From positions 1 to 36,124 of IMG/VR virus record IMGVR_UViG_3300018719_000039: DNA of 36,124 bases. One strand, 5' to 3'. Origin of the DNA: a virus. Within the stretch, counting starts at the first letter, position 1, and each line of letters opens with the position of its first letter. Of this stretch, positions 30,261-36,124 are shown one piece after another. The notes under the pieces are model-generated. The model ran no database searches, was not told the DNA's origin, and saw nothing but the letters and a program-made list of their open reading frames with translations. A program made the position numbers and the translations under genes.

Positions 30261-30788
30261 TCATTGAGTGACAATTTCTTCCTGCTTGGCTTCTACAAAA
30301 AAGCATTCTTCCTGGTCAATGGATATATACGCATCCTCTTTTAACTGCCCCAGGATTGCCTGGTCTTTTGTAGCCAGTATTGCTTCTTTATTCAATTCTT
30401 CTTTTGTCCGGACAAATAACTTACTTAAGGCTTTGTGCTTTTTTACAAGCTCTAAAACAGCATCCCAGGTAAACTTTTTATCTTTCACAACTTTAGGGGT
30501 ACCAGTGCGGAAACCTATAACACAATGCACAAGCTCAAGGCTTTTCCTTTTACCCCAGTTGTTTTGCTGCTCTTTGGCAAATACCTCAAGCACCTGGGCT
30601 GGGGCTTCCAGTGCCTCCTGAAGGCGTGTTATATCTTCCTGGTATTTACTGCGAACTTTATTCAGTTCTTCATTAAGCTTTGCCTGTACCTTGCTAAGGG
30701 ATGTATGTGTCTGGGCAAATAACTGGCTTGCTTCCTGTGCACGCTCTAGGGTAATATTAGCTAGAACTGGTTTTTTAAGTCTGGTCAT
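30261..30788 (-). CDS. gam: Mu Gam-like host-nuclease inhibitor
   Basis: A 175-residue helical protein, the same length as Mu Gam (174 residues in the literature). Features: KVQAKLNEELNKVRSKYQED and LQEALEAPAQVLEVFAKEQ (N-terminal coiled coil), then the conserved block KSLELVHCVIGFRTGTPKVV (about residues 83-102), followed by a C-terminal region with KKFTWDAVLELVKKHKALSK. The LxxGxxxFRTGTP segment is the Gam-family hallmark. Ku-like Gam dimers bind double-strand ends and block host exonucleases, protecting transposing DNA. Position among early genes after MuB matches Mu. Confidence 0.85.
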   Translation of the reverse strand: MTRLKKPVLANITLERAQEASQLFAQTHTSLSKVQAKLNEELNKVRSKYQEDITRLQEALEAPAQVLEVFAKEQQNNWGKRKSLELVHCVIGFRTGTPKVVKDKKFTWDAVLELVKKHKALSKLFVRTKEELNKEAILATKDQAILGQLKEDAYISIDQEECFFVEAKQEEIVTQ

Positions 30789-30845
30789 GTTGATCTTGAT
30801 TTATAATTAAGAATTTGATTACGGTTATAGAATTATCGTTTCAGG

Positions 30846-31151
30846 TTATGAATAAAACTGGTGTATTTCATCAGCCATCTGTCTTAAGATGTTTGCTGTA
30901 TATGGGTTGCCTGCTGGAACATAAAAACTCAACAATCTGATTGAAAATGCTTGTACAGGGCTGAATGAAATACCATACTCTTTTTTCACATCAATCAACC
31001 TCTGCTCAAGTTTGCTGTGTACCTCAACTAAAGCCGCTATCAAAAGTTGCTCATACAGTGTTACAGAATTGTGTTCTTCGACTAGTTTTACTATCTGCCA
31101 CTGCAATGAAACAATGAAAGTCCTTGGAAGCTTTTTTTTATACTTCTTCAT
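30846..31151 (-). CDS. Small conserved early protein, function unknown
   Basis: A 101-residue helical, basic protein. It starts KKYKKKLPRTFIVSLQWQIV, has LYEQLLIAALVEVHSKLEQR and SPVQAFSIRLLSFYVPAGN, and ends with MADEIHQFY. Its start overlaps the DnaA-like gene by three to four bases, so it is co-translated. The architecture does not match Mu early proteins that I recognise. It may be a small nucleic-acid-binding or replisome accessory factor, but nothing in the sequence says so. Confidence 0.5.
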   Translation of the reverse strand: MKKYKKKLPRTFIVSLQWQIVKLVEEHNSVTLYEQLLIAALVEVHSKLEQRLIDVKKEYGISFSPVQAFSIRLLSFYVPAGNPYTANILRQMADEIHQFYS

Positions 31152-31498
31152 AACAATTGCTGTAAAGAATTATATATATTGATAATGTGATTTGCTAGTT
31201 TCTCATCTCCACCACTCAAGAGATCATTTACTCTTCTGATTTGACCAATAACAGCTTCATGTGATCTATTATATCTGTTGCCGATCATTTCAAATGTTTC
31301 ATAGGTGAGCATTCTGCTAAACCAGCTATAGCAATGCCTTGCTTCACTGATATGGAGCTTTTTTGAGCCCGACCCTAGTTCCTCTTCACTGGTTCCTAAT
31401 TCATTACATACTAGCTGTATTAATATGGCAGGCTTTATTTGACCTTTGTGCAGCCTACACCAATTTTCAACTTCTACAATCTCACACCTCTTACGCAT
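31148..31498 (-). CDS. Stand-alone DnaA domain IV-like DNA-binding protein
   Basis: A 116-residue protein from the ATG at 31498 (a GTG at 31504 is two codons earlier). Residues about 34-95 show the DnaA origin-recognition domain pattern: LGSGSKKLHISEARHCYSW, FSRMLTYETFEMIGNRY and NRSHEAVIGQIRRVNDLL. In DnaA the corresponding helix-turn-helix and signature contact the DnaA box; here the R and the GxxxxRxH-type loop are partly kept (NRSHEAV), so DNA binding is plausible. There is no ATPase domain. It may bind phage or host DNA in transposition-replication initiation. Start and stop overlap the neighbours by a few bases. Confidence 0.65.
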   Translation of the reverse strand: MRKRCEIVEVENWCRLHKGQIKPAILIQLVCNELGTSEEELGSGSKKLHISEARHCYSWFSRMLTYETFEMIGNRYNRSHEAVIGQIRRVNDLLSGGDEKLANHIINIYNSLQQLL

Positions 31499-31910
31499 GC
31501 ACACCCTCCTTTATGAGTGAATGAATCATCTGGTTATAGCTTTCATCCATGATCATACGACCTGGATAGATGTCGCAGGCCAATTGCCCGGCGTCATGGA
31601 GATGCCGGTAAAGGCTTCTACAGGTTTCAACACGTAGCTTGCTCAACTCTTCTTCTTGATCCTGTAAAAAAGCCTTATCCCGGATCATCCATTGGTTTTT
31701 CCACCAGTTCCAGAACAGAGGAGTGCGCTGAAGCATATCCTGCCCCCAGTGATCCCCGATTATATAGCTGCCTAAGTATGCCAGTCCCATTTGATATTGA
31801 AACTCGGCATACTGCAATTCGTCCCATCCAAGCAGGGCGCAAATGGTTTGCTTTAATTCGAGCGCCCCTTGTTTTGGGCTAGTTATACGACGTGTTGCTG
31901 TTTGTAACAT
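31491..31910 (-). CDS. Conserved early protein after MuB, function unknown
   Basis: A 139-residue protein from the ATG at 31910. An open frame continues upstream to 32108 but that part lies opposite to nothing and inside the MuB gene in another frame, so I reject it. The protein is rich in Trp and Tyr: ELKQTICALLGWDELQYAEF, MGLAYLGSYIIGDHWGQDM, FWNWWKNQWMIRDKAF, then a helix LSKLRVETCRSLYRHLHD. It could be a small adaptor of the transposition complex. Three TAAGCG repeats spaced one helical turn stand at its start. Confidence 0.5.
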   Translation of the reverse strand: MLQTATRRITSPKQGALELKQTICALLGWDELQYAEFQYQMGLAYLGSYIIGDHWGQDMLQRTPLFWNWWKNQWMIRDKAFLQDQEEELSKLRVETCRSLYRHLHDAGQLACDIYPGRMIMDESYNQMIHSLIKEGVHA

Positions 31911-31912
31911 TC

Positions 31913-31939
31913 TAAGCGGATTTAAGCGTTTTCTAAGCG
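31913..31939. repeat. Three TAAGCG repeats at about 10-11 bp spacing
   Basis: TAAGCG occurs at 31913-31918, 31923-31928 and 31934-31939, on one face of the helix, spanning the stop of MuB and the start of the next gene. Spacing by full turns suggests protein binding but this is unproven. Confidence 0.35.
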
Positions 31940-32811
31940 GCAATTGGTTTACTCTTCTTAACCCTGGCTTTGTGTACCAGTCTTTCCACCCGGCGCAGGT
32001 CAATATCTTCCTCCTTTCCAAAATCATTAATAATCTCATTGACAGACATGGGATCTTCAATCCCATTAGCCTGGCAGATTTCTTTGATCTCACCTTTATC
32101 GGCACCATGAAGCTGAACGAACCGGCGACCTATACGAGAGAGAATTTCAGCATAGCCTTTTTTATTGAGTTTGTAACCGCGCATGACACGCTTTGAAAGG
32201 AACTCCGTGGCCATGATCACAATGCCGCACTTTCCTTTGAGCATATTATATAAGGTGATAAAGAAGTATAGTGCCTGGTCATTAAGCTTATCAGCTTCAT
32301 CCAGGATGATCAGTGGCCGGTCCTGCTTCAGAAGGGTTTCTACAATGACATCCATCATCTCACCGATATTATAGCCAGTGTTCTCTTTACCCATCTTTTC
32401 CAGCAGCTTATTCAGGAACATTTTACGGTTCCAGAACTCAGCACATGTAACATGGTACACGTTCTGTTTATGTTTGGCAAACCATTCAGCTGTTGCACTT
32501 TTACCACTTCCTGCAGCACCTACAATGGCGAACACGTTACCATAATCCTTTGCATCTGAGAAGTAAGTCACCAGGGTTTTGAAGTCTAGGGTTTCTACAA
32601 GCGACCAGTTGCTATTGCCGCCCCAATTCAGTTGTTTACCGACATTGCGCCACATATCATCGCTAATGGCATCCCAGCGCTGTTTGCGCATCTGAATAAT
32701 AATGGCCTCGCTGACATTTTTCAGCCTGGCAGCGGCTTGAGCCTGGGACGGGAATTGTCCAATGAACTGCTCTAGCAGTAGAACGATTTCTTTTTTGTTG
32801 GCTTCTGTCAT
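31933..32811 (-). CDS. MuB-like AAA ATPase, target-selection protein
   Basis: A 292-residue protein. An N-terminal HTH-like region (SQAQAAARLKNVSEAIIIQM, about residues 22-41) is followed by Walker A GAAGSGKS (98-105), Walker B LIILDEAD (167-174), and a C-terminal LSRIGRRFVQLHGADKGE segment with sensor-like residues. This arrangement matches MuB, which binds target DNA, polymerises with ATP and activates MuA. The gene follows MuA directly with a 130-base gap. In Mu, B has 312 residues. A C-terminal KSKPIAA tail is short. Confidence 0.85.
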   Translation of the reverse strand: MTEANKKEIVLLLEQFIGQFPSQAQAAARLKNVSEAIIIQMRKQRWDAISDDMWRNVGKQLNWGGNSNWSLVETLDFKTLVTYFSDAKDYGNVFAIVGAAGSGKSATAEWFAKHKQNVYHVTCAEFWNRKMFLNKLLEKMGKENTGYNIGEMMDVIVETLLKQDRPLIILDEADKLNDQALYFFITLYNMLKGKCGIVIMATEFLSKRVMRGYKLNKKGYAEILSRIGRRFVQLHGADKGEIKEICQANGIEDPMSVNEIINDFGKEEDIDLRRVERLVHKARVKKSKPIAA

Positions 32812-32840
32812 AATTTTACTTTTTTACTTTGTTTTAATCC

Positions 32841-32870
32841 GCCCTGGACGTTTCGCCTCCGGGGCTTTTT
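32841..32870 (+). terminator. Hairpin with U-run on the plus strand between MuB and MuA
   Basis: GCCCTGGA (32841-32848) pairs with TCCGGGGC (32858-32865), with one G-T wobble, and TTTTT follows on the plus strand. This strand carries no gene here, so it would stop antisense transcription toward MuA. It lies in the 130-base gap between the two genes. Confidence 0.5.
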
Positions 32871-32941
32871 ATTGTGAAAGGTTATAGGTAGCTCTGGTAC
32901 ATTTAACACCCTGAGTCCAACAGGTGACCTTCCATAATTAT

Positions 32942-34891
32942 TTACATTAGATCAAGAGGGTTGAATGCCCTACGATCCTCAATGAATTGTCCGCTTTGAT
33001 AATCCAATTCTGCCTTTTGCTTCAACTCTTTGATCATTACACCAGATATCAGCAGGCTTTCCGCGTCAACACCATTCTCAACCAATACCTTCTCACGTTT
33101 TGCAGCTGCTGCATTGACATAATCTACCTGCTTGGCTTTTTCTGCCAGTAAAGCATTGATATAACTGCGGTCTCCTGGCTGGTAATCCTTCAGTGCTTTT
33201 GGAGCCAGTTGAGTAGTAGTGGCGGTAAAACGAAGGCTGCCGCCATCAGTGATCAAAACACGGCTCATGTCGTAGGGATCATACATTACATTCACCCGCT
33301 TTCCGATATTCAGAAGACTCAGCGCCGGTGGCACATCAAAGAAGTACTGCTGGTTATTGATCTGCGGTGCAACACCTTTATTGCTGATACTTACCTGGTG
33401 CTTATGCTGAACTCCGAAAATCATCAGGAACTGCTCATCGGTTATTTGCTTTTTTTCCGTATCAGCCAGTTTAACCCAGGCTTCAAGCCATTCCTGTTGT
33501 TTGCTTTTGCCATTGGTTTGTGGCAAATGGCGCAGGCGATGAAAGAAGGTCTCAATTTGATCTACAGCATCATGCTGTACAGTGGGATAGGATTTTTTAT
33601 TACTATTCAATATTTCTGTATTAACTCCCCGGTTCTTTGCTGTGATATTATTGCCGGTATAGTTATTAGCACCCATTTTAAGGCAACGCTTCCAGTGTGG
33701 AGTACGGAAGAATTGTTCTATGAAACCACGCTTTTTACTCCCAACTGGGCTTTCTATATAATGGCCCATGCTTTCATAAAATGGCTTTAGCTTTCCAATG
33801 GCCCACTTATCTGTTTTGGTTTCATGAGGTAGGTACCAGGCACCTGTAAGGGAGCGAATATGATACATGGCATTTGCATAGGCAGCTTTTACAAGTTCTA
33901 TCGAAAGGTCTTGCGAATAGGCATAGCCTAATACATAATCATTGAAAGAATCTACTACTACAATGGCTTTGTACTTGTGATAATACTTACCGCTGGGGCT
34001 TTCATCTTCAATATCAATAAAGAAGAGGTCTAAATGGTTATCATCGCTTTCAACCAGGAAAAGAGGGGCCGAGGGACGTTTACCTGGTACCTGCCTGCGG
34101 AAAGTCTGATCAAAGGCGGCCCAACCTTCACGCTTGGCTACAATCACATTGTTATTTTTCCTGCGCCATACCCCCACAGTAGCCGGTGTTATAAATTTGT
34201 AACCCTTCTCAATGGCTGCTTGGTTGTAGACCATCGCTATATATACATCATCATATTGATTAGGGTGACAAAGCAGTTCGATCAATAAACTTTCAGAAAA
34301 ATCATCGTTCACCTTTGCAGCCAGTTTGTTGCCAAATCTCCAGTCAATCAAACAAGGATAACCCTGCTCTTTAAATTCTTTCATCCTGGCAATTAACCTG
34401 CGGTTAGCTTCAGGAAGATCTATTTTATCAGATATGATCAATTCACGGATATTAGTCCAGAATGCTTCCATTGAAAGTCCCAGTTCTTTTTTGATGAATC
34501 CTTTCTTATCATCATTGAGCTTATTGAGCATATTCAACCAGCTTGCTGTTGTGGTATACTTTTCTACATGCTGCTTTGAAAGGCGCTTATTATCTCCATA
34601 GGTGTAACTCAGATAGAACTTATGCGCTTCAAAATCTTTTACAACTAGTTTTCGAATAGGGTCTTTAGCAATGAAATCATATGGGTTACCAAAACGGGCT
34701 TGTAGCTTTTCTTTATGAGCATCAACCAGTGTTTCATATTTCACCATCGGCCTGCGTTTGTCCGAAGGATTTGTAATCATCTGCCAACGATCCCCATTTC
34801 TTAAGTTGGCCTTTTTAACAGTATCCTCTTTCCAGCCCGCTTCTATAAAATCAGGAAACTCGATATAAAGGCAATTGTCAATTATTCTCAT
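32942..34891 (-). CDS. MuA-like DDE transposase
   Basis: A 649-residue enzyme that should bind phage ends, cut, and join them to target DNA during replicative transposition. The N-terminal 250 residues hold DNA-binding domains. The RNase H-like catalytic core begins near residue 276 with PLFLVESDDNHLDLFF (candidate first Asp D283/284), has KTDKWAIGKL (D361) and GFIEQFFRT (E392) as the remaining catalytic acids. IVVVDSFNDYVLGYAY in between is the typical central beta strand. The C-terminal part from about 520 should contact MuB and ClpX. Size is close to Mu A (663 residues). The start overlaps the Ner-like gene by 14 bases. Confidence 0.9.
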   Translation of the reverse strand: MRIIDNCLYIEFPDFIEAGWKEDTVKKANLRNGDRWQMITNPSDKRRPMVKYETLVDAHKEKLQARFGNPYDFIAKDPIRKLVVKDFEAHKFYLSYTYGDNKRLSKQHVEKYTTTASWLNMLNKLNDDKKGFIKKELGLSMEAFWTNIRELIISDKIDLPEANRRLIARMKEFKEQGYPCLIDWRFGNKLAAKVNDDFSESLLIELLCHPNQYDDVYIAMVYNQAAIEKGYKFITPATVGVWRRKNNNVIVAKREGWAAFDQTFRRQVPGKRPSAPLFLVESDDNHLDLFFIDIEDESPSGKYYHKYKAIVVVDSFNDYVLGYAYSQDLSIELVKAAYANAMYHIRSLTGAWYLPHETKTDKWAIGKLKPFYESMGHYIESPVGSKKRGFIEQFFRTPHWKRCLKMGANNYTGNNITAKNRGVNTEILNSNKKSYPTVQHDAVDQIETFFHRLRHLPQTNGKSKQQEWLEAWVKLADTEKKQITDEQFLMIFGVQHKHQVSISNKGVAPQINNQQYFFDVPPALSLLNIGKRVNVMYDPYDMSRVLITDGGSLRFTATTTQLAPKALKDYQPGDRSYINALLAEKAKQVDYVNAAAAKREKVLVENGVDAESLLISGVMIKELKQKAELDYQSGQFIEDRRAFNPLDLM

Positions 34892-35129
34892 TTGGCTTTG
34901 GATTAAAAGGGACTAATTTTTCAACTGCTGCTAAAAGGTGGTTTTGCCTGGCTGTTTGGTAAGCAGCTTGTTCCAATTCAAGTAATTCCATATAGGTGGC
35001 AATAATTTCATCGTTGTCATGATCTCCGCTAAGGACACGTCTAACATGCCTTTCTGAAACCCCCACTATTTCTGCCGTTTTCTTTACCCTGGCAGCTCTC
35101 TCTATATCTCTTTTGTAGGTTTTTTCCAT
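34878..35129 (-). CDS. Ner-like early HTH regulator
   Basis: An 83-residue protein: KRDIERAARVKKTAEIVGVS, then ERHVRRVLSGDHDNDEIIATY. The AARVKKTAEIVGVSERHVRRVL core is a plain helix-turn-helix. Size and position (first early gene, opposite the repressor) match Mu Ner, which damps early and repressor transcription. The C-terminal LEQAAYQTARQNHLLAAVEK is helical. It begins about 19 bases from the first operator and overlaps the transposase start by 14 bases. A Mu Ner homologue in sequence is not evident, so this is an analogue by context. Confidence 0.7.
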   Translation of the reverse strand: MEKTYKRDIERAARVKKTAEIVGVSERHVRRVLSGDHDNDEIIATYMELLELEQAAYQTARQNHLLAAVEKLVPFNPKPNENN

Positions 35130-35147
35130 ACATTTAAACCTTGTAAT

Positions 35148-35168
35148 TATGTCCGTTCAATGGACATA
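35148..35168. promoter_or_regulatory. Operator 1 candidate
   Basis: TATGTCC (35148-35154) and GGACATA (35162-35168) form a perfect 7-bp inverted repeat with a 7-base spacer. It covers the expected transcription start of the early promoter. The ATGTCC half-site recurs four times inside the repressor gene. Confidence 0.65.
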
Positions 35169-35169
35169 G

Positions 35170-35200
35170 CAAATATAATCTCAATAAAATGACATTACAA
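35170..35200 (-). promoter_or_regulatory. Early promoter, Bacteroidota type
   Basis: Minus strand: TTG (35200-35198), a 20-base spacer and TATATTTG (35177-35170), an exact match to TAnnTTTG. Start of transcription is expected near 35163-35165, inside operator 1, giving a leader of about 35 bases before the Ner-like gene. The -33 element lies in the spacer of operator 2, so both palindromes cover the promoter. I found no comparable promoter for the repressor. Confidence 0.75.
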
Positions 35201-35212
35201 AAAATAATGTCA
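35190..35212. promoter_or_regulatory. Operator 2 candidate
   Basis: TGACATTA (35190-35197) and TAATGTCA (35205-35212) are perfect 8-bp arms around the spacer CAAAAAA. Its centre lies about 43 bp from the centre of operator 1, roughly four helical turns. It covers the -33 element of the early promoter and lies upstream of the repressor start. Confidence 0.65.
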
Positions 35213-35220
35213 AAATATTT

Positions 35221-35232
35221 ACATTGAATGTC
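35221..35232. promoter_or_regulatory. Operator 3 candidate overlapping the repressor start
   Basis: ACATTGAATGTC contains ACATT and AATGT facing each other around one G, so a shorter dyad shares the (A)ATGTC half-site. It spans the repressor ATG at 35228 and would allow autoregulation. Confidence 0.45.
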
Positions 35233-36124
35233 AAATTTTTTTAAAACCAACTTGCTTGCTTTAAGAAAGAAAAGGGCTGTAACGCAGACTGATATTGGAT
35301 TACAGGTTAATAAAGGGCATACAACAATAGGTAATTGGGAGAAGGGTACAACCGAGCCATCCTTATCTGAATTGAGTATTCTATCTCAATATTTTGGCAT
35401 TAGCATAGATAGCCTGGTGAATCGAGATTTAAGCAATGTCCACCTAAATGAAATTGCAGAGCTTGAAAGAAATGTCCACCCAAATGTCCACGGAAATGTC
35501 CACCTAAAGGGTAAAAAAGGCGGGTTACATAATGATTTTATAGCATTCGAGGAGGCAGAAACACCTGCGTTTCGCAAAGGTGCAAAAGGGGTTCAAACAC
35601 TGCCTAAAGTTGTTACAATTGATACAAGTGGAGAGGAAAATGCAGTATATGTCCCGGTAAAGGCCAGGGCTGGTTATTTAGTAGGATATTCTGACCCAGA
35701 GTTTATTGAAAAACTACCTGCCTATCATATACCAGGACATCGCAATGGAACCTACAGAATTTTTGAGGTTGATGGGTTATCTATGTTCAATACATTACAG
35801 GATAAAGATCGCGTTGTTGGCCGCTGGACGCCGATTTCAGAAATTCGGGAAGATAGGGTTCATGTACTGACTACGAAGAACGACGGCATCTTGATTAAGC
35901 GCATTTTGAGCCGTCCACAAGAGGGTAAAATTATCTGTAAAAGTGACAATAACCATCATGGCCAATATCCTACAATTGTGTTGGACATGAATGAGGTAGT
36001 TGAAGTGTATTATGTGGTAGATAGATGGACCAGAATGCTTACAAACCCTGGAGAAGTCTATAAAAGAATAGTTGATCTTGAAGCTGATATGGCTATTATC
36101 AAACAAAAGCTTCTAAAATCATAG
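35228..36124 (+). CDS. Phage repressor, XRE HTH plus S24 (LexA-like) domain
   Basis: A 298-residue repressor that should keep the prophage silent. Residues 5-62 are an XRE-type HTH (TQTDIGLQVNKGHTTIGNWE, then LSELSILSQYFGISID). A linker at 70-93 carries four NVH units (NVHL, NVHP, NVHG, NVHL). Residues about 138-265 are the S24 peptidase-like domain, with the cleavage-type KARAGYL (A148-G149), the catalytic Ser in VDGLSMFNTL (S185) and the Lys in ILIKRIL (K224). RecA-stimulated self-cleavage under DNA damage, as in lambda CI or LexA, is therefore likely. Residues 275-298 are a helical dimer or coiled-coil tail. The window ends at its stop codon. Confidence 0.85.
   Translation: MSNFFKTNLLALRKKRAVTQTDIGLQVNKGHTTIGNWEKGTTEPSLSELSILSQYFGISIDSLVNRDLSNVHLNEIAELERNVHPNVHGNVHLKGKKGGLHNDFIAFEEAETPAFRKGAKGVQTLPKVVTIDTSGEENAVYVPVKARAGYLVGYSDPEFIEKLPAYHIPGHRNGTYRIFEVDGLSMFNTLQDKDRVVGRWTPISEIREDRVHVLTTKNDGILIKRILSRPQEGKIICKSDNNHHGQYPTIVLDMNEVVEVYYVVDRWTRMLTNPGEVYKRIVDLEADMAIIKQKLLKS
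35435..35503 (+). repeat. Four AATGTCCAC direct repeats inside the repressor gene
   Basis: AATGTCCAC occurs at 35435, 35471, 35483 and 35495, spaced 36, 12 and 12 bases, so all are in one phase and one reading frame. They encode the NVH units of the linker. The ATGTCC part equals half of operator 1. Confidence 0.85.

Noticed and set aside
31911-32108. N-terminal 66 codons of the frame ending at 31491
   Set aside because: They lie within the MuB gene in another frame; the ATG at 31910 follows the MuB stop directly and fits the operon.
33209-33790. 193-codon plus-strand frame inside the transposase gene
   Set aside because: It is antisense to the well-supported MuA gene, has no motif and shows shadow-like composition.
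35435-35503. Short tandem repeats considered as a CRISPR array
   Set aside because: The units are 9-12 bases, lie in a coding frame and have no spacers.
1-36124. Search for phage ends, target duplication and attachment sites
   Set aside because: Both window edges coincide with the stop codons of the outer genes, so the ends are outside the window.

Overview
Organism and type of element: the window is an almost complete Mu-like transposable (myovirus-type) prophage of a Bacteroidota host, most likely Chitinophagaceae or Sphingobacteriales. The case rests on a MuA-type DDE transposase with an adjacent MuB-type ATPase, a Gam-like protein, a gp29-type portal, a MuF-type protein, a gpG-type protein, and a contractile tail with sheath, tube and gp44 to gp47-like baseplate genes. 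The host assignment comes from protein styles (holin, DUF2586-type sheath, many Bacteroidota-type small phage proteins), the general lack of Shine-Dalgarno sequences, and a promoter of the Bacteroidota TTG-N20-TAnnTTTG type. The 36.1 kb length is close to that of phage Mu. Both window edges are stop codons (methylase at base 1, repressor at the last base), so the phage ends and target duplication are not visible. Layout, from the immunity end (right edge) leftward: a rightward S24-type repressor (35228-36124) is divergent from a long leftward early operon. That operon runs Ner-like HTH protein, MuA, MuB, two to three small conserved proteins including a stand-alone DnaA domain IV-like protein, Gam, a 52-residue zinc ribbon, an HD phosphohydrolase, a RecA-like ATPase, a LuxR-type HTH protein, and a group of small accessory genes ending with a GemA-like protein (about 25.6-35.1 kb). 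A lipoprotein gene with its own apparent promoter and terminator (25.0-25.7 kb) looks like a moron. Late genes form two divergent blocks starting near 18.1-18.25 kb. The rightward block (18.25-24.6 kb) makes the packaging and portal apparatus: small and large terminase, gp36-like protein, portal, MuF, gpG and tail terminator. The leftward block (18.1 kb to 1) makes prohead protease/scaffold, capsid, holin, an unknown protein, endolysin, sheath, tube, tail-assembly chaperone with a likely -1 frameshift, tape measure, baseplate, collar and fibre proteins, and finally an adenine methylase behind a terminator, in the position that mom occupies in Mu. How the genes work together: the repressor would hold the early promoter shut through palindromic sites that overlap its -33 and start regions. 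On induction MuA and MuB would drive replicative transposition, with Gam protecting ends, and an early or middle regulator (LuxR-HTH or GemA-like, not proven) would turn on the divergent late blocks. Most notable points: a MuF head protein fused to a PD-ExK/CdiA-CT-like nuclease domain without an obvious immunity gene; four in-phase operator-like AATGTCCAC repeats inside the repressor gene; the stand-alone DnaA-domain-like protein; a capsid protein with a two-helix hydrophobic N-terminus; and a -1 frameshift signal in the tail chaperone genes. No tRNA, rRNA, CRISPR array or insertion sequence was seen, and no gene-free stretch exceeds about 140 bases.
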